Shown here in pieces: positions 6,817-14,993 of a stretch of 14,993 bases of DNA. The DNA lies in the NCBI GenBank assembly GCA_024695315.1, contig JAILIJ010000155.1:1-14993 (forward strand), written 5' to 3'. Source of the stretch: Bacteroidaceae bacterium (lineage in GTDB: Bacteria > Bacteroidota > Bacteroidia > Bacteroidales > Bacteroidaceae). How positions within the stretch are numbered: position 1 is the first letter of the stretch; every line of letters begins with the position of its first letter. The notes under the pieces are model-generated. The model made no database searches. It was not told the DNA's origin and saw nothing but the letters and a program-made list of their open reading frames with translations. A program made the translations under genes and the position numbers.

Positions 6817-9800
6817 TTAATTTTTTATCATTTCCAGCAGATCCTTACCTGTCAACTTAAACGTAGACTCTGTGCCCTGAAGTATGTTCTCAGCAAGGTT
6901 ACGCTTAGTTTCATGAAGACGAATAATTTTCTCCTCGATAGTATTTTGAGCAATGAGGTGATAGACAGTAACTGCCTGTTTCTGACCTATTCGGTATGCA
7001 CGGTCTGTTGCCTGCTGCTCAATAGCTGGATTCCACCAAGGGTCAAGGTGGAAGACATAATTGGCATTCGTGAGATTCAGACCGAGTCCTCCTGCCTTTA
7101 GACTGATAACGAAGATAGGACATTCTCCATCTTGGAAAGACTGAACCAGTTTTATGCGTTGAGCCACAGGCGTACCTCCATCAAGATATAGGTATTTGAT
7201 GCCAGCTTTGTCCAAGGCAGAACGTACAATATCAAGGAAAGATGTAAACTGACTGAAGATTAGAGCTCTGTTATCTCCCTCGATGACGTCACTTAGCAAT
7301 TCGAGAAGGGCATTGATCTTGCTGCACTGTCCACGCCAGTTCTTCTCAACAAGACTGGCACTACATGAAGCCTGACGAAGACGGGTAATCTCAGCAAGTA
7401 CATTGATATCTGGAGCTTCATTGCCACGTTCTTCCAGCATCTTTTCTGCCTTGTTGCGAATGGCCTCGTAAATAGTCAATTCTTCATCTGACAATTCTAT
7501 CTTTTGGTATATCTCAGTCTTCTCTGGGAGGTCGTGAAGCACTGCATTCTTAGTACGTCTAAGCATGAAAGGATGGACAACTTTGTCAAGCATCTCTTGG
7601 CGTTCCATGTCTTCATCCCTCTCAATAGGTATGATGTAACGGCGCTGGAAGTCCTCATAACCTCCCAACAGACCAGGGTTAACAAACTGGAAGAGACTCC
7701 ATAACTCACCCAAGTGGTTCTGTATAGGAGTACCAGTTAGCATAATACGGTTAGTGGCACATAGCTTCATGGCTACCCCACTCGTCTTAGCACCTCTATT
7801 CTTAATAATATGTGCCTCATCAAGACATGCCACATTCCACGACTTCTCCGTTATCTCGTCTTTGACGGAAAGAAGAAGACCATAGGTAGTTACTATGACA
7901 TCGCCAGCCTTGGCATCCTTTATTGTCTGAGCCCTATCCGCAGATGTATTAAGGAAACAAGCATTTAATGATGGGGCGAACTTTTCAAACTCAGAAAGCC
8001 AGTTTGGAGCTACTGATGCAGGGGCAACGACAAGTGAAGGTCCATCGTCCTTTTTCAATAGGAAGAAAGATATTGTCTGCACAGTCTTTCCCAGTCCCAT
8101 ATCATCGGCCAGCAAAGCACCTGCTCCCCATGAGTTCAGACGCGATATCCACTGGTATCCCTCTTTTTGATAAGGACGCAAAGTTCCGTTCAAATCCTTT
8201 GGCACTTCAGGTGCATAAGTTGAACATTCCTCAATACGTTTGCGCAAGTCTCTCAGATTCTGATCTATATTAAATATCACTTCTCCATGCAGATTCTCCT
8301 CCCCTAGCATGGCGGCGCTAAAAGGTGAGATATGTATTTTTCCTCTGTCACGAGCAGATATTGCATTTATGGCTCTGAGCTGGCGGTTGAGCGACTCATT
8401 CAAGGCAAGGTACTCGCCATCTCCAAGCTTGATATAACGTCCCTTACTTTGGTTTATAAGGTCGAGAAGGGCTGACATAGATATTACATTATTTTCGTCA
8501 ATCTGCACGTCACCCTCAATCTCAAACCATGAGCCTCGTGACTTGATATTGGCAGTCCACGAACCAGCTCCTTGAGCCCCCTTAATTTTTAGTTTCTTAC
8601 CCTCAGGCCATTCTACATATATAAAATCCTGATGTTCCTGAATATATTCCACCAAAGGGAGGAGCATATCAGGCTCAAGATTGCATGATTCTTCGTCAAC
8701 AAAATCGAGCAAATCATCGGTAAACTGTCGAGCATAATCGCCCATAGTTCTAAAGATATCGATAAGAGCAGCACGTATGACCTTACGGTTTTGCTTTTCT
8801 CCCTCCATATCTCTGTTTACCCATACTCGTTCCCCCTCATATTCATCGACAAAGGCTTTTTCGCCCTTTCCCAAAGAGAAAGTGCGACCACTCGTAACGA
8901 TAGGTTTGGCACATATATGTGTCCAGTAACTACCATCCTTATTTGGCAGAATCTGAACGCAGACTTTTGAATCTCCATCAACGGAAGAAAGTGTTGAGCC
9001 GCCATCTATCAATCCTGAGTGAATCTCAATTTCCACTCCAAGACGTGGTAACAATTCCTTAAGCGTATTCTCCGATTTAAGTGGGAAGACACCCAGTTCA
9101 AGTAATGGCTTATATAACTGATATTGCTTAGGATTTATCTTTATGAACGAGAAATTAGTCATGCTATGACGCCTAATGACAATATTATCCACAATTTGAT
9201 CAACCTTAATATTTGAGGTTATATGGAATCCATCATCTTTCTTATCAATAACAAGATATGGCTTTTCTTCAGTCACATGAACCTGTTCAAAAGGAGCATA
9301 AGATCCGGCATAGAGTCGGTTCTCATGTGCCATTTCCTCTATGATATCGTATAGGGAAACGCCATAAGTTGAAATACATTTTTGCTGAATACGCTTATCG
9401 GCTTCATTCATGCAATCGAGTGCCCCCGACATATATCTCACATTTGAAACAATTCTGCCTCCTCCCCATTCACCATTTTTTAGACGTGTCTGCTCTCTCA
9501 CTTCTATCTCATTATCAAAATCCCAATTATGAATGAGATACATCAATCTTGAGGATTTCTCTTGCTCATCAACTAATGTCTCACCACCAAGGGTGCGGGT
9601 TAGTTTCTGCACAACAAGTTCCCAATCTTCGAGTCGATGAATGGTGGTGAGGGCAGGCTTATCACCATACGCTTCCTTCAGCTGCTGACGTTCCTCATCC
9701 GTCAAATCCAAAAATTCCGACAATTCATGACGTAAAATACCAAAATTTGGTTTTGGATATGGTAGGTTTATGGAAGAGTCTATTTTACATCCTAAGTATT

Positions 9801-10860
9801 TTGCCAAAAGATAATATAGGAATAAAAGCGTAATGCCTGTATTGTTTGATGATGTCAACTCCCTGGAAATAGTCTTTTTATTCTCAGCATCATTGATGCC
9901 AAGGAAAGAATCGACCAAAATCTTAGAAGGTACGAGGCATGGATTATACAGCACGTCTTTCTTATTGGCAAACACACGCATCTTATTTTGGCTATCTACG
10001 CTACCCTCATGCTTATAAGCCAAAATAAGATAATAATTTATTATTGAGTTTAAATATACATTCTTCAAATCAGTTGAACGGTTCTTAATCTTCAGGGCCA
10101 TACTGAAGAATTTCACCGCAGCTGCATATTCGCCCTTATTAACAGAACGAATAGCAAAGAGTGTCAGACCGGCATAGTTATTCTCTGACACCTCGGTATT
10201 CTCGAACGTACCGTCAGCAAGATATCGATACAGATCGACTTCTGAAATAAGTATCTGCTTTTGGTTCTTGAGCAGGTTCTTATTTTCATTTATTATCTTA
10301 TAGAAATAGTTAAATGAAAAGATTTTATCCTCATCACATAATGAATTAAGAGCTCCATATAGGAATGAGGCAAAGACTTCTTTGTTGAGATTTTCAAATA
10401 AAGGCATTGTGGCATTGATAAAACTTATGCTATAGAGATATTTGACTCCAGTCATATCAATGTATGCGGCAGAAGGACTCTCTCGATAATCCGACTCAAC
10501 CAGTTCTATAATAGAATTACGTAAAGAAGCGAAATTATTACTTTTTGGCAAACGCATAGCATTATATGCCTCTACCAAGTCTTTTCTCACCTCCAAAAGA
10601 TATAAAAAAGCTGGTAAAAAATTATCTTTTTGTATAATAAAGTTTCTTGAATTAGTATACCAGCTATAACCAGCATCCTCAAAAAGCCCTTTTTCCTTCA
10701 ACTCTCTTACCGCCTTATCATGATCATAATCGTCGAAATAAGCAGACAGTTTGGTATTGCCATTTGATGTTGCAGAATAAGAGCCAGAATAGCAAAAAGC
10801 ATATAAGCCAAGCAAACGCTGAGCATCCTCACTAAGTGATGAAAAAGTATCAAATGTCAT
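6817..10860 (-). CDS. SNF2-family helicase-like ATPase
   Basis: A 1347-residue protein whose last third is a complete SNF2 ATPase, the fold of ATP-driven DNA translocases that remodel protein-DNA complexes. Visible motifs, in order: LRPYQKEGYQW (near 890), Walker A DDMGLGKT with K925, Walker B DEAH (1014-1017), MLTGTPIQN (near 1045), FMLRRTK (near 1095), GGLGLNLT, and motif VI QATDRAYRIGQ with R1287 and R1290. The N-terminal 880 residues are not clearly assigned. Residues 230-290 look TPR-like (KGEYAAAVKFFSMALKI), and the stretch around 400-880 is mixed and partly acidic. No zinc-binding SWIM motif was noticed. It resembles large HepA-like SNF2 proteins of Bacteroidetes. It stands alone between the pectin operon and efp, with about 200 bases on either side, and nothing nearby suggests a defence cluster such as DISARM. 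Its start follows the first ATG, with no clear promoter visible. A role in transcription recycling or DNA repair is possible but unproven. Confidence 0.9.
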   Translation of the reverse strand: MTFDTFSSLSEDAQRLLGLYAFCYSGSYSATSNGNTKLSAYFDDYDHDKAVRELKEKGLFEDAGYSWYTNSRNFIIQKDNFLPAFLYLLEVRKDLVEAYNAMRLPKSNNFASLRNSIIELVESDYRESPSAAYIDMTGVKYLYSISFINATMPLFENLNKEVFASFLYGALNSLCDEDKIFSFNYFYKIINENKNLLKNQKQILISEVDLYRYLADGTFENTEVSENNYAGLTLFAIRSVNKGEYAAAVKFFSMALKIKNRSTDLKNVYLNSIINYYLILAYKHEGSVDSQNKMRVFANKKDVLYNPCLVPSKILVDSFLGINDAENKKTISRELTSSNNTGITLLFLYYLLAKYLGCKIDSSINLPYPKPNFGILRHELSEFLDLTDEERQQLKEAYGDKPALTTIHRLEDWELVVQKLTRTLGGETLVDEQEKSSRLMYLIHNWDFDNEIEVREQTRLKNGEWGGGRIVSNVRYMSGALDCMNEADKRIQQKCISTYGVSLYDIIEEMAHENRLYAGSYAPFEQVHVTEEKPYLVIDKKDDGFHITSNIKVDQIVDNIVIRRHSMTNFSFIKINPKQYQLYKPLLELGVFPLKSENTLKELLPRLGVEIEIHSGLIDGGSTLSSVDGDSKVCVQILPNKDGSYWTHICAKPIVTSGRTFSLGKGEKAFVDEYEGERVWVNRDMEGEKQNRKVIRAALIDIFRTMGDYARQFTDDLLDFVDEESCNLEPDMLLPLVEYIQEHQDFIYVEWPEGKKLKIKGAQGAGSWTANIKSRGSWFEIEGDVQIDENNVISMSALLDLINQSKGRYIKLGDGEYLALNESLNRQLRAINAISARDRGKIHISPFSAAMLGEENLHGEVIFNIDQNLRDLRKRIEECSTYAPEVPKDLNGTLRPYQKEGYQWISRLNSWGAGALLADDMGLGKTVQTISFFLLKKDDGPSLVVAPASVAPNWLSEFEKFAPSLNACFLNTSADRAQTIKDAKAGDVIVTTYGLLLSVKDEITEKSWNVACLDEAHIIKNRGAKTSGVAMKLCATNRIMLTGTPIQNHLGELWSLFQFVNPGLLGGYEDFQRRYIIPIERDEDMERQEMLDKVVHPFMLRRTKNAVLHDLPEKTEIYQKIELSDEELTIYEAIRNKAEKMLEERGNEAPDINVLAEITRLRQASCSASLVEKNWRGQCSKINALLELLSDVIEGDNRALIFSQFTSFLDIVRSALDKAGIKYLYLDGGTPVAQRIKLVQSFQDGECPIFVISLKAGGLGLNLTNANYVFHLDPWWNPAIEQQATDRAYRIGQKQAVTVYHLIAQNTIEEKIIRLHETKRNLAENILQGTESTFKLTGKDLLEMIKN

Positions 10861-11053
10861 TTGTCAAGATTATGATTATTAATAATATTTTTATATATAG
10901 AGAGTAGTTAAACTATTGACAGACAGAAGTTAGAATGTAGTTAATAATGACAATTATTGTAGCACTTAGCATTCCACTTACTAATTCCGTCAAATAATAA
11001 GCCACAAAAGGTCCACCTTTTTCTGTCAAAAAAAGTCTACTAAAAGATTTTGC

Positions 11054-11094
11054 ATAAAACAAAAAGTGGCGACGCCATGAAGACCTCGCCACTT
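11054..11094 (-). terminator. Rho-independent terminator of efp
   Basis: AAGTGGCGA (11064-11072) and TCGCCACTT (11086-11094) pair perfectly over 9 GC-rich base pairs with a 13-base loop. On the minus strand the stem is followed by a T-rich tail (11065 down to about 11056). It lies 17 bases beyond the efp stop codon. Confidence 0.85.
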
Positions 11095-11111
11095 GGTTTA
11101 TGAATGATAGA

Positions 11112-11681
11112 TTATTTACGTCCTACATAAGAACCATCGCGTGTGTCTACCTCAATCATGTCACCTTCATTGATGAAGAGAGGAACACGGATTTCAACAC
11201 CTGTTTCAAGAGTTGCAGGCTTTGTTGCGTTAGTTGCAGTATCACCCTTAAGACCTGGCTCTGTGTATGTAACCTTAAGAACGATCTTTACAGGAGCCTC
11301 AGCAGTAAGGATAGCACCAGTCTGATCGTCGATAGAAGCCATTACCATAGTCTCACCTTCCTTTAGGAAATCGCCACCAGTGATAAGGTCCTTAGCGATA
11401 TTTACCTGCTCAAAAGTCTCATTATTCATGAATACCATATCCTCACCTTCTTTATAAAGGTACTGGAACTGCTGGTGTGAAACTGTTACATCATCAAGTT
11501 TTGCAGATACGATCCAAGTACGCTCAAGTACACGGCCGTCTTCAACATTACGGAGTTTTGTAATCATCACAGTGTTGCCCTTACCTGGCTTCTTGTGAAG
11601 AAAGTCAATAACTACCCAAATCTTACCGTCGTCCAAACGGAGGCAAACGCCTTTCTTAATGTCACCTGCTAAAATAGCCAT
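11112..11681 (-). CDS. efp: Elongation factor P
   Basis: A 189-residue translation factor, close to the usual 185-190. EF-P binds between the P and E sites of the ribosome and relieves stalling at runs of proline. The N-terminal KOW-like domain (about 1-65) carries the loop KKPGKGNT, with K34 at the tip where many bacteria modify the residue; a Lys here fits the lysine-type EF-P. Two OB-like domains follow, and the C-terminal region ETGVEIRVPLFINEGDMIEVDTRDGSYVGR is the family signature. The start at 11681 (MAILAGDIKKG) is standard. The gene is single, with its own promoter and terminator, and is divergent from rpmH. Its leader of about 110 bases can fold into a nested hairpin (listed separately). 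No modification gene is in the window. Confidence 0.97.
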   Translation of the reverse strand: MAILAGDIKKGVCLRLDDGKIWVVIDFLHKKPGKGNTVMITKLRNVEDGRVLERTWIVSAKLDDVTVSHQQFQYLYKEGEDMVFMNNETFEQVNIAKDLITGGDFLKEGETMVMASIDDQTGAILTAEAPVKIVLKVTYTEPGLKGDTATNATKPATLETGVEIRVPLFINEGDMIEVDTRDGSYVGRK

Positions 11682-11699
11682 ATTAAATGTTTGTTTTTA

Positions 11700-11753
11700 A
11701 GTTTTTGAGTTTTCAAGTTTGCATAAAGAAATTGCAAAGCGCACTCAAAAACT
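11700..11753 (-). promoter_or_regulatory. Nested hairpin in the efp leader
   Basis: AGTTTTTGAGT (11700-11710) and ACTCAAAAACT (11743-11753) form a perfect 11-bp stem. Inside it, TTTGCA (11718-11723) and TGCAAA (11733-11738) form a second 6-bp stem with a 9-base loop. The structure lies in the predicted 5' untranslated RNA of efp and ends about 19 bases before the ATG. It could influence translation or be incidental, as I know of no leader element for efp. Confidence 0.4.
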
Positions 11754-11799
11754 CGAAATAAAATTTATTAATTGTATACTTTGAAGTTAAATTCGATTG

Positions 11800-11830
11800 C
11801 AAAATTACGGTTTTTCATCAAAATGACAAA
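11800..11830 (-). promoter_or_regulatory. Predicted efp promoter
   Basis: On the minus strand, TTTG (11830-11827), exactly 19 bases, then TAATTTTG (11807-11800) is a full match to the Bacteroidetes consensus TTTG-N19-TAnnTTTG. Transcription should start near 11793, giving a leader of about 110 bases before the ATG at 11681. Confidence 0.75.
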
Positions 11831-11857
11831 AAAAGATGCGTAAAATTGAAAGAATAT

Positions 11858-11888
11858 TTTGTCTATTTATTTAAAATACCTAATTTTG
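11858..11888 (+). promoter_or_regulatory. Predicted rpmH promoter
   Basis: TTTG (11858-11861), 19 bases, then TAATTTTG (11881-11888) is a full consensus match with the same -7 box and spacing as the divergent efp promoter. The expected start near 11895 gives a leader of about 87 bases. A small hairpin, GTGCC-AAGA-GGCAC (11901-11914), lies at the very start of the transcript. Confidence 0.75.
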
Positions 11889-11981
11889 CACCCGCTTTTA
11901 GTGCCAAGAGGCACACTTGAGTAAAGACAAAATTGAATGAAATAATTCAAAAGATTAATTACAATAATAAAATAGAAAGAT

Positions 11982-12137
11982 ATGAAAAGAACATTTCAGC
12001 CTCACAACAGAAAGAGAATCAACAAGCACGGATTCCGTGAGCGTATGCAGACAGCTAATGGTCGTCGAGTTTTATCAGCACGTCGTCGTAAGGGTCGCAA
12101 GTCTCTAACTGTTTCAAGCGAGCATCACGGAAAATAA
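11982..12137 (+). CDS. rpmH: 50S ribosomal protein L34
   Basis: A short gene of 51 residues reading MKRTFQPHNRKRINKHGFRERM, then RRVLSARRRKGRKSLTVSSEHHGK. The N-terminal KRTFQP, the HGFRERM segment and the RRRKGRK stretch are the signature of L34, a basic protein of the large ribosomal subunit that binds 23S rRNA. The usual length is 44-53 residues. It has its own promoter upstream and a strong terminator 26 bases after the stop, so it forms a single-gene transcript. The usual rnpA and dnaA neighbours found next to rpmH in many bacteria are absent here. Confidence 0.97.
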   Translation: MKRTFQPHNRKRINKHGFRERMQTANGRRVLSARRRKGRKSLTVSSEHHGK

Positions 12138-12162
12138 TCCATGTTTATGCTCCAGCAAAGAT

Positions 12163-12200
12163 AAAAAGCAGAAGTTTATTGATAGACTTCTGCTTTTTTT
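12163..12200 (+). terminator. Rho-independent terminator of rpmH
   Basis: The arms AAAAAGCAGAAGT (12163-12175) and ACTTCTGCTTTTT (12186-12198) form a perfect 13-bp stem with a 10-base loop, followed by T (through 12200). This is the strongest terminator in the window. Its loop and end overlap the predicted promoter of the next gene. Confidence 0.9.
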
Positions 12201-12209
12201 GTAACTTTG
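12179..12209 (+). promoter_or_regulatory. Predicted promoter for the PASTA-rluD genes
   Basis: TTG (12179-12181), 20 bases, then TAACTTTG (12202-12209) fits the Bacteroidetes pattern. The -33 element lies in the loop of the rpmH terminator and the -7 box directly follows its T run. Transcription would begin near 12215, about 18 bases before the ATG at 12234, which favours that start over a TTG at 12207. Confidence 0.6.
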
Positions 12210-12233
12210 CCATCGATTAGCAAATATTTCTTT

Positions 12234-12854
12234 ATGGATATAAAACAATATTTTACAGGACACAAGGCTAAAGTCATCGTGATTAACTTAGCATGCATTA
12301 TCGCGGTTCTCATCTTGGCACCTATTGCCACAATGTTTTACCTCGATAATTACACTCATCACGGAGAAAGAATTGAAGTTCCTTCGGTAGACGGCATGAC
12401 AGTCGAGGAGGCTGAAAGCACTCTTTCTAAATACGGACTTATAGCTGTCATTACCGACTCGGTCAAGAAAAAAGGATATCTGCCTGGCACTATATGCATG
12501 CAAACACCAAGGGCTGGCAGCGGAGTGAAGGACGGACGAATGATTTATCTTACCGTCATCCGTACTTCTGAAACTCTAGTCAACTTCCCTGACGTGGCTG
12601 GTAACATGTCTGTCGATGAAGCAAGACAGATGCTCAAAAACTTAGGATTCACTTTCACTCCTGACAAGGAAATAGAAAGCGAAGATAAGGGTATGGTGCT
12701 CAGCGTATACCAAGGCAATAAAAAGGTGTATGCTAATCAGTCATTATCAACAAAATACCCTCTTACGCTCTATGTAGGTAAAGGAATAGCAGAAGATACC
12801 ATATATAATGACGTGGACCTCTATGACGACACATTCGAGGAGGAATCTTTATAA
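12234..12854 (+). CDS. Membrane-anchored PASTA domain protein
   Basis: A 206-residue protein with a short cytoplasmic N-terminus (MDIKQYFTGHKAK), one membrane segment (about 14-36, VIVINLACIIAVLILAPIATMFY) and a periplasmic part with two PASTA domains: about 46-112 (IEVPSVDGMTVEEAESTLSKYGL, ending GRMIYLTV) and about 115-183 (VNFPDVAGNMSVDEARQMLKNLGF, ending YPLTLYVGKG). PASTA domains bind peptidoglycan fragments or act as spacers in penicillin-binding proteins and Ser/Thr kinases; here there is no catalytic domain. The acidic tail is EEESL. The next gene starts 5 bases after the stop, so the two are co-transcribed. The order PASTA protein, RluD, Ddl recurs in Bacteroidales by my recollection, which hints at a role in envelope growth. 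The start is ATG at 12234, supported by the promoter just upstream. Confidence 0.9.
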   Translation: MDIKQYFTGHKAKVIVINLACIIAVLILAPIATMFYLDNYTHHGERIEVPSVDGMTVEEAESTLSKYGLIAVITDSVKKKGYLPGTICMQTPRAGSGVKDGRMIYLTVIRTSETLVNFPDVAGNMSVDEARQMLKNLGFTFTPDKEIESEDKGMVLSVYQGNKKVYANQSLSTKYPLTLYVGKGIAEDTIYNDVDLYDDTFEEESL

Positions 12855-12859
12855 TTTTT

Positions 12860-13915
12860 ATGGCAGATATAGAAGAATATATAGATGACACCGAAGAGGT
12901 GGATGATGAGGAATCGGCTGGACTTTACGAACATCTGAAAGTTATAGCTGACAAGGGACAGAAACTTCTCCGAGTGGATAAGTTTCTTCTTACGCATTTG
13001 TCAAACACTTCCAGAAACAGAGTACAGAAGGCTGCTGATGCAGGATTCATAATGGTAAATGGCAAACCCGTAAAACGTAGTTACAAGGTTAAGCCATTAG
13101 ATGTCGTGCAGGTCATGCTCGACCGTCCTCATTATGATAATGCTATCATACCTGAAGATATACCACTTAATATAGTTTATGAGGATGACGACATCATGGT
13201 TGTCAACAAACCGGCTGGCCTTGTTGTACATCCAGGATTCGGAAACTGGCACGGCACACTGCTCAACGCCATCGCTTGGCACCTAAAGGATCATCCTGAA
13301 TATGACATAAATGACCCAGAAATAGGACTTGTGCACCGAATAGATAAGGACACAAGTGGACTTCTTGTTGTGGCAAAGACCGCTGAGGCAAAGACGCATC
13401 TCGGACTTCAGTTCTTCAACAAGACTACTAAGCGTGAATATAATGCTCTCGTATGGGGTAACTTCGTAGAAGACCAGGGACGTATAGAAGGTAATATTGG
13501 CCGCGACCCTAAAGACCGCATGCGAATGGCTGTATTCCCTCCGACAAGCGACATAGGTAAGCACGCCGTAACTCACTATTATGTGCTGGAACGTTTCGGA
13601 TATACCAGTCTTGTGAAATGTGTGCTCGAAACAGGTCGTACACATCAGATCAGGGCACACATGCGCCACATCGGACACCCACTTTTTTCAGATGAGAGAT
13701 ATGGAGGTGACCAAATTCTCAAGGGCACAACAAGCAGCAAATATAAACAATTCATAGAAAACTGCTTTAAGCTATGTCCAAGACAGGTACTACACGCCAA
13801 AACACTCGGATTCATTCATCCACGCACGGGACAGGAAATGATGTTCAACTCAGAACTTCCTGAGGATATCACATCACTTCTTGACAAATGGAGAAATTAC
13901 GCAAAGGAAATTTAA
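12860..13915 (+). CDS. rluD: RluA-family 23S rRNA pseudouridine synthase (RluD-like)
   Basis: A 351-residue enzyme that converts uridine to pseudouridine in rRNA. After an acidic N-terminal stretch (1-25) comes an S4 RNA-binding domain (about 37-95, LRVDKFLLTHL to VNGKPVKRSYKVKPLDVVQV). The catalytic domain carries GLVHRIDKDTSGLLVVAKT, with the catalytic aspartate D162. The later RTHQIRAHMRHIGHPLFSDERYG block is the other family hallmark. E. coli RluD, which modifies U1911, U1915 and U1917 in helix 69, is the closest named match by motif (KDTSG followed by VVAKT), but RluA or RluC relatives are not excluded. It starts 5 bases after the PASTA gene. Length is normal (RluD about 325) apart from the acidic extension. 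Confidence 0.93.
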   Translation: MADIEEYIDDTEEVDDEESAGLYEHLKVIADKGQKLLRVDKFLLTHLSNTSRNRVQKAADAGFIMVNGKPVKRSYKVKPLDVVQVMLDRPHYDNAIIPEDIPLNIVYEDDDIMVVNKPAGLVVHPGFGNWHGTLLNAIAWHLKDHPEYDINDPEIGLVHRIDKDTSGLLVVAKTAEAKTHLGLQFFNKTTKREYNALVWGNFVEDQGRIEGNIGRDPKDRMRMAVFPPTSDIGKHAVTHYYVLERFGYTSLVKCVLETGRTHQIRAHMRHIGHPLFSDERYGGDQILKGTTSSKYKQFIENCFKLCPRQVLHAKTLGFIHPRTGQEMMFNSELPEDITSLLDKWRNYAKEI

Positions 13916-14052
13916 GATTACACTTCCCCGCAATCATTCCTTATAGTATGAATGTGCCTACACGCTTTTCCGTCTGACACATCAGGGATAAAAAGATTTT
14001 TTAACAAGTTCCCATCCCACAATAAAGGATAGGAAACCTATCAAATACAAAA

Positions 14053-14993
14053 ATGAAAAGAATAGTAGCTATCATTGCCGGAGGTGACTCTTCCGAGCAT
14101 GATGTTTCAATGCGCTCTGCAGCAGGCATTGAATCTTGGATGGACAAAGAAAAATTTGATGTTTATGTGATTGAAGTTGTTGGTACTAACTGGCAAGCTC
14201 ACCTACATAGTGGAAAGCTATCTCCAGTATCACTTCATAACTTCACTTTCCTCGATGAATATAATAAGCGTGTCACTCCTGATTATGCTTACATTACTAT
14301 CCACGGCACTCCAGGTGAGAATGGTATCTTGCAGGGATATTTTGACCTCTTGAAAATTCCATACAGCACAAGCTCACTACTTGTGGAGGCTATGACATTC
14401 GATAAGTTCACACTCAACCAATACCTTAAAGGATTTGGAGTAAAAGTGGCTGAAGATGTACTCGTACGCAAGGATACAGAAGTGAAGCCTGAAGATATTG
14501 TAGCTAAAGTCGGACTTCCTTGCTTCATCAAACCAAATGCTGGAGGCTCTTCTTTCGGAGTAACAAAATGTAAAACTATAGATGATATCCTACCAGCCAT
14601 AGAAAAAGCTCGAAAAGAGAGCGACGAGGTACTTATCGAAAACGAGATGAAAGGTATCGAAATATCTAATGGTGTCTATAAAACTAAGAACGGCAAGGGA
14701 CAGGTCCTTCCTATCACAGAGGTAGTTCCTAAGACTGAGTTCTTCGATTATGATGCAAAATATAATGGTCAGGTGGAAGAAATCACTCCTGCACGCCTAC
14801 CAGAAGAGACAACAAAACGCGTACAGAAACTCACAGGAGCAATTTACGACATCCTTGGCGCATCAGGCATCATACGTGTTGACTATATCATTTCTAAGAA
14901 TGACAAAGGCGAGGATGTTATCAACATGCTCGAAATCAACACCACACCTGGTATGACAGCCACGTCTTTCATCCCACAGCAGGTTCGTGCTGC
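14053..14993 (+). CDS. ddl: D-alanine--D-alanine ligase, 3' end outside window
   Basis: The first 313 residues of Ddl, which joins two D-alanines using ATP to make the dipeptide of peptidoglycan precursors in the cytoplasm. The N-terminus MKRIVAIIAGGDSSEHDVSMRSA matches the GGxSSE motif. HGTPGENGILQGYFDLLKIPYSTSS (about 84-108) is the substrate-side loop, KPNAGGSSFGV the glycine-rich ATP-grasp loop, FFDYDAKYNG the omega-loop region, and EINTTPGMT the Mg-binding end motif (E and N). The frame is open to the window end; usual Ddl is 300-375 residues, so only the C-terminal end is missing. A 137-base gap separates it from rluD. I see no consensus promoter or strong terminator there, so read-through from the PASTA-rluD transcript is possible. 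Confidence 0.95.
   Translation, partial: MKRIVAIIAGGDSSEHDVSMRSAAGIESWMDKEKFDVYVIEVVGTNWQAHLHSGKLSPVSLHNFTFLDEYNKRVTPDYAYITIHGTPGENGILQGYFDLLKIPYSTSSLLVEAMTFDKFTLNQYLKGFGVKVAEDVLVRKDTEVKPEDIVAKVGLPCFIKPNAGGSSFGVTKCKTIDDILPAIEKARKESDEVLIENEMKGIEISNGVYKTKNGKGQVLPITEVVPKTEFFDYDAKYNGQVEEITPARLPEETTKRVQKLTGAIYDILGASGIIRVDYIISKNDKGEDVINMLEINTTPGMTATSFIPQQVRA

Noticed and set aside
6817..10860. SNF2 gene as part of a DISARM-like or other defence system
   Set aside because: No methyltransferase, nuclease, PLD or other partner gene flanks it; its neighbours are a pectin operon and efp.
13916..14052. Terminator or promoter between rluD and ddl
   Set aside because: Only a 4-bp hairpin around 13974-13985 and scattered T runs are visible, and no TAnnTTTG with a spaced TTG was found.

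Overview
This window looks like chromosomal DNA of a Bacteroidales bacterium, most probably Prevotella or a close relative. Four things point there: promoters fit the Bacteroidetes pattern (TTTG or TTG at -33, TAnnTTTG at -7), start codons lack Shine-Dalgarno sequences, one enzyme carries a type IX secretion (T9SS) C-terminal sorting domain, and the housekeeping block pairs efp, rpmH, a PASTA protein, an RluD-type synthase and ddl. The genus is an inference.

Left part (1-683): no convincing gene. It holds a 55-base near-perfect palindrome and three short repeat arrays built from three different words. Their copies recur every 11, 21 and 11 bases, that is, on the same face of the DNA helix. 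A predicted leftward promoter lies inside the third array. A terminator for the gene to the right closes the region.

Carbohydrate locus (684-6545, minus strand): a large rhamnogalacturonan lyase (PL11) and, 18 bases downstream, a family 43 glycoside hydrolase. They probably form one operon for breaking down rhamnogalacturonan I pectin: the lyase cuts the backbone at the cell surface or outside, and the GH43 enzyme trims side chains in the periplasm. The lyase is unusual because its catalytic module is followed by about 870 residues of autotransporter-like beta repeats and then a T9SS sorting domain.

SNF2 gene (6817-10860, minus strand): a single 1347-residue SNF2-family ATPase with all main helicase motifs in its last third and a long N-terminal part that is mostly unassigned.

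Housekeeping part (11064-14993): efp (minus) and rpmH (plus) are divergent, each with a clear Bacteroidetes promoter. The rpmH terminator runs directly into a promoter for the next genes: a membrane-anchored two-PASTA protein, an RluD-type 23S rRNA pseudouridine synthase, and D-alanine--D-alanine ligase, which is cut by the window end. This block joins translation (EF-P, L34, rRNA modification) with cell-wall precursor synthesis.

No tRNA, rRNA, CRISPR array or intact mobile element was seen. I did not find a clear new multi-gene system. The best candidates for something new are the phased repeat arrays on the left and the domain architecture of the lyase.
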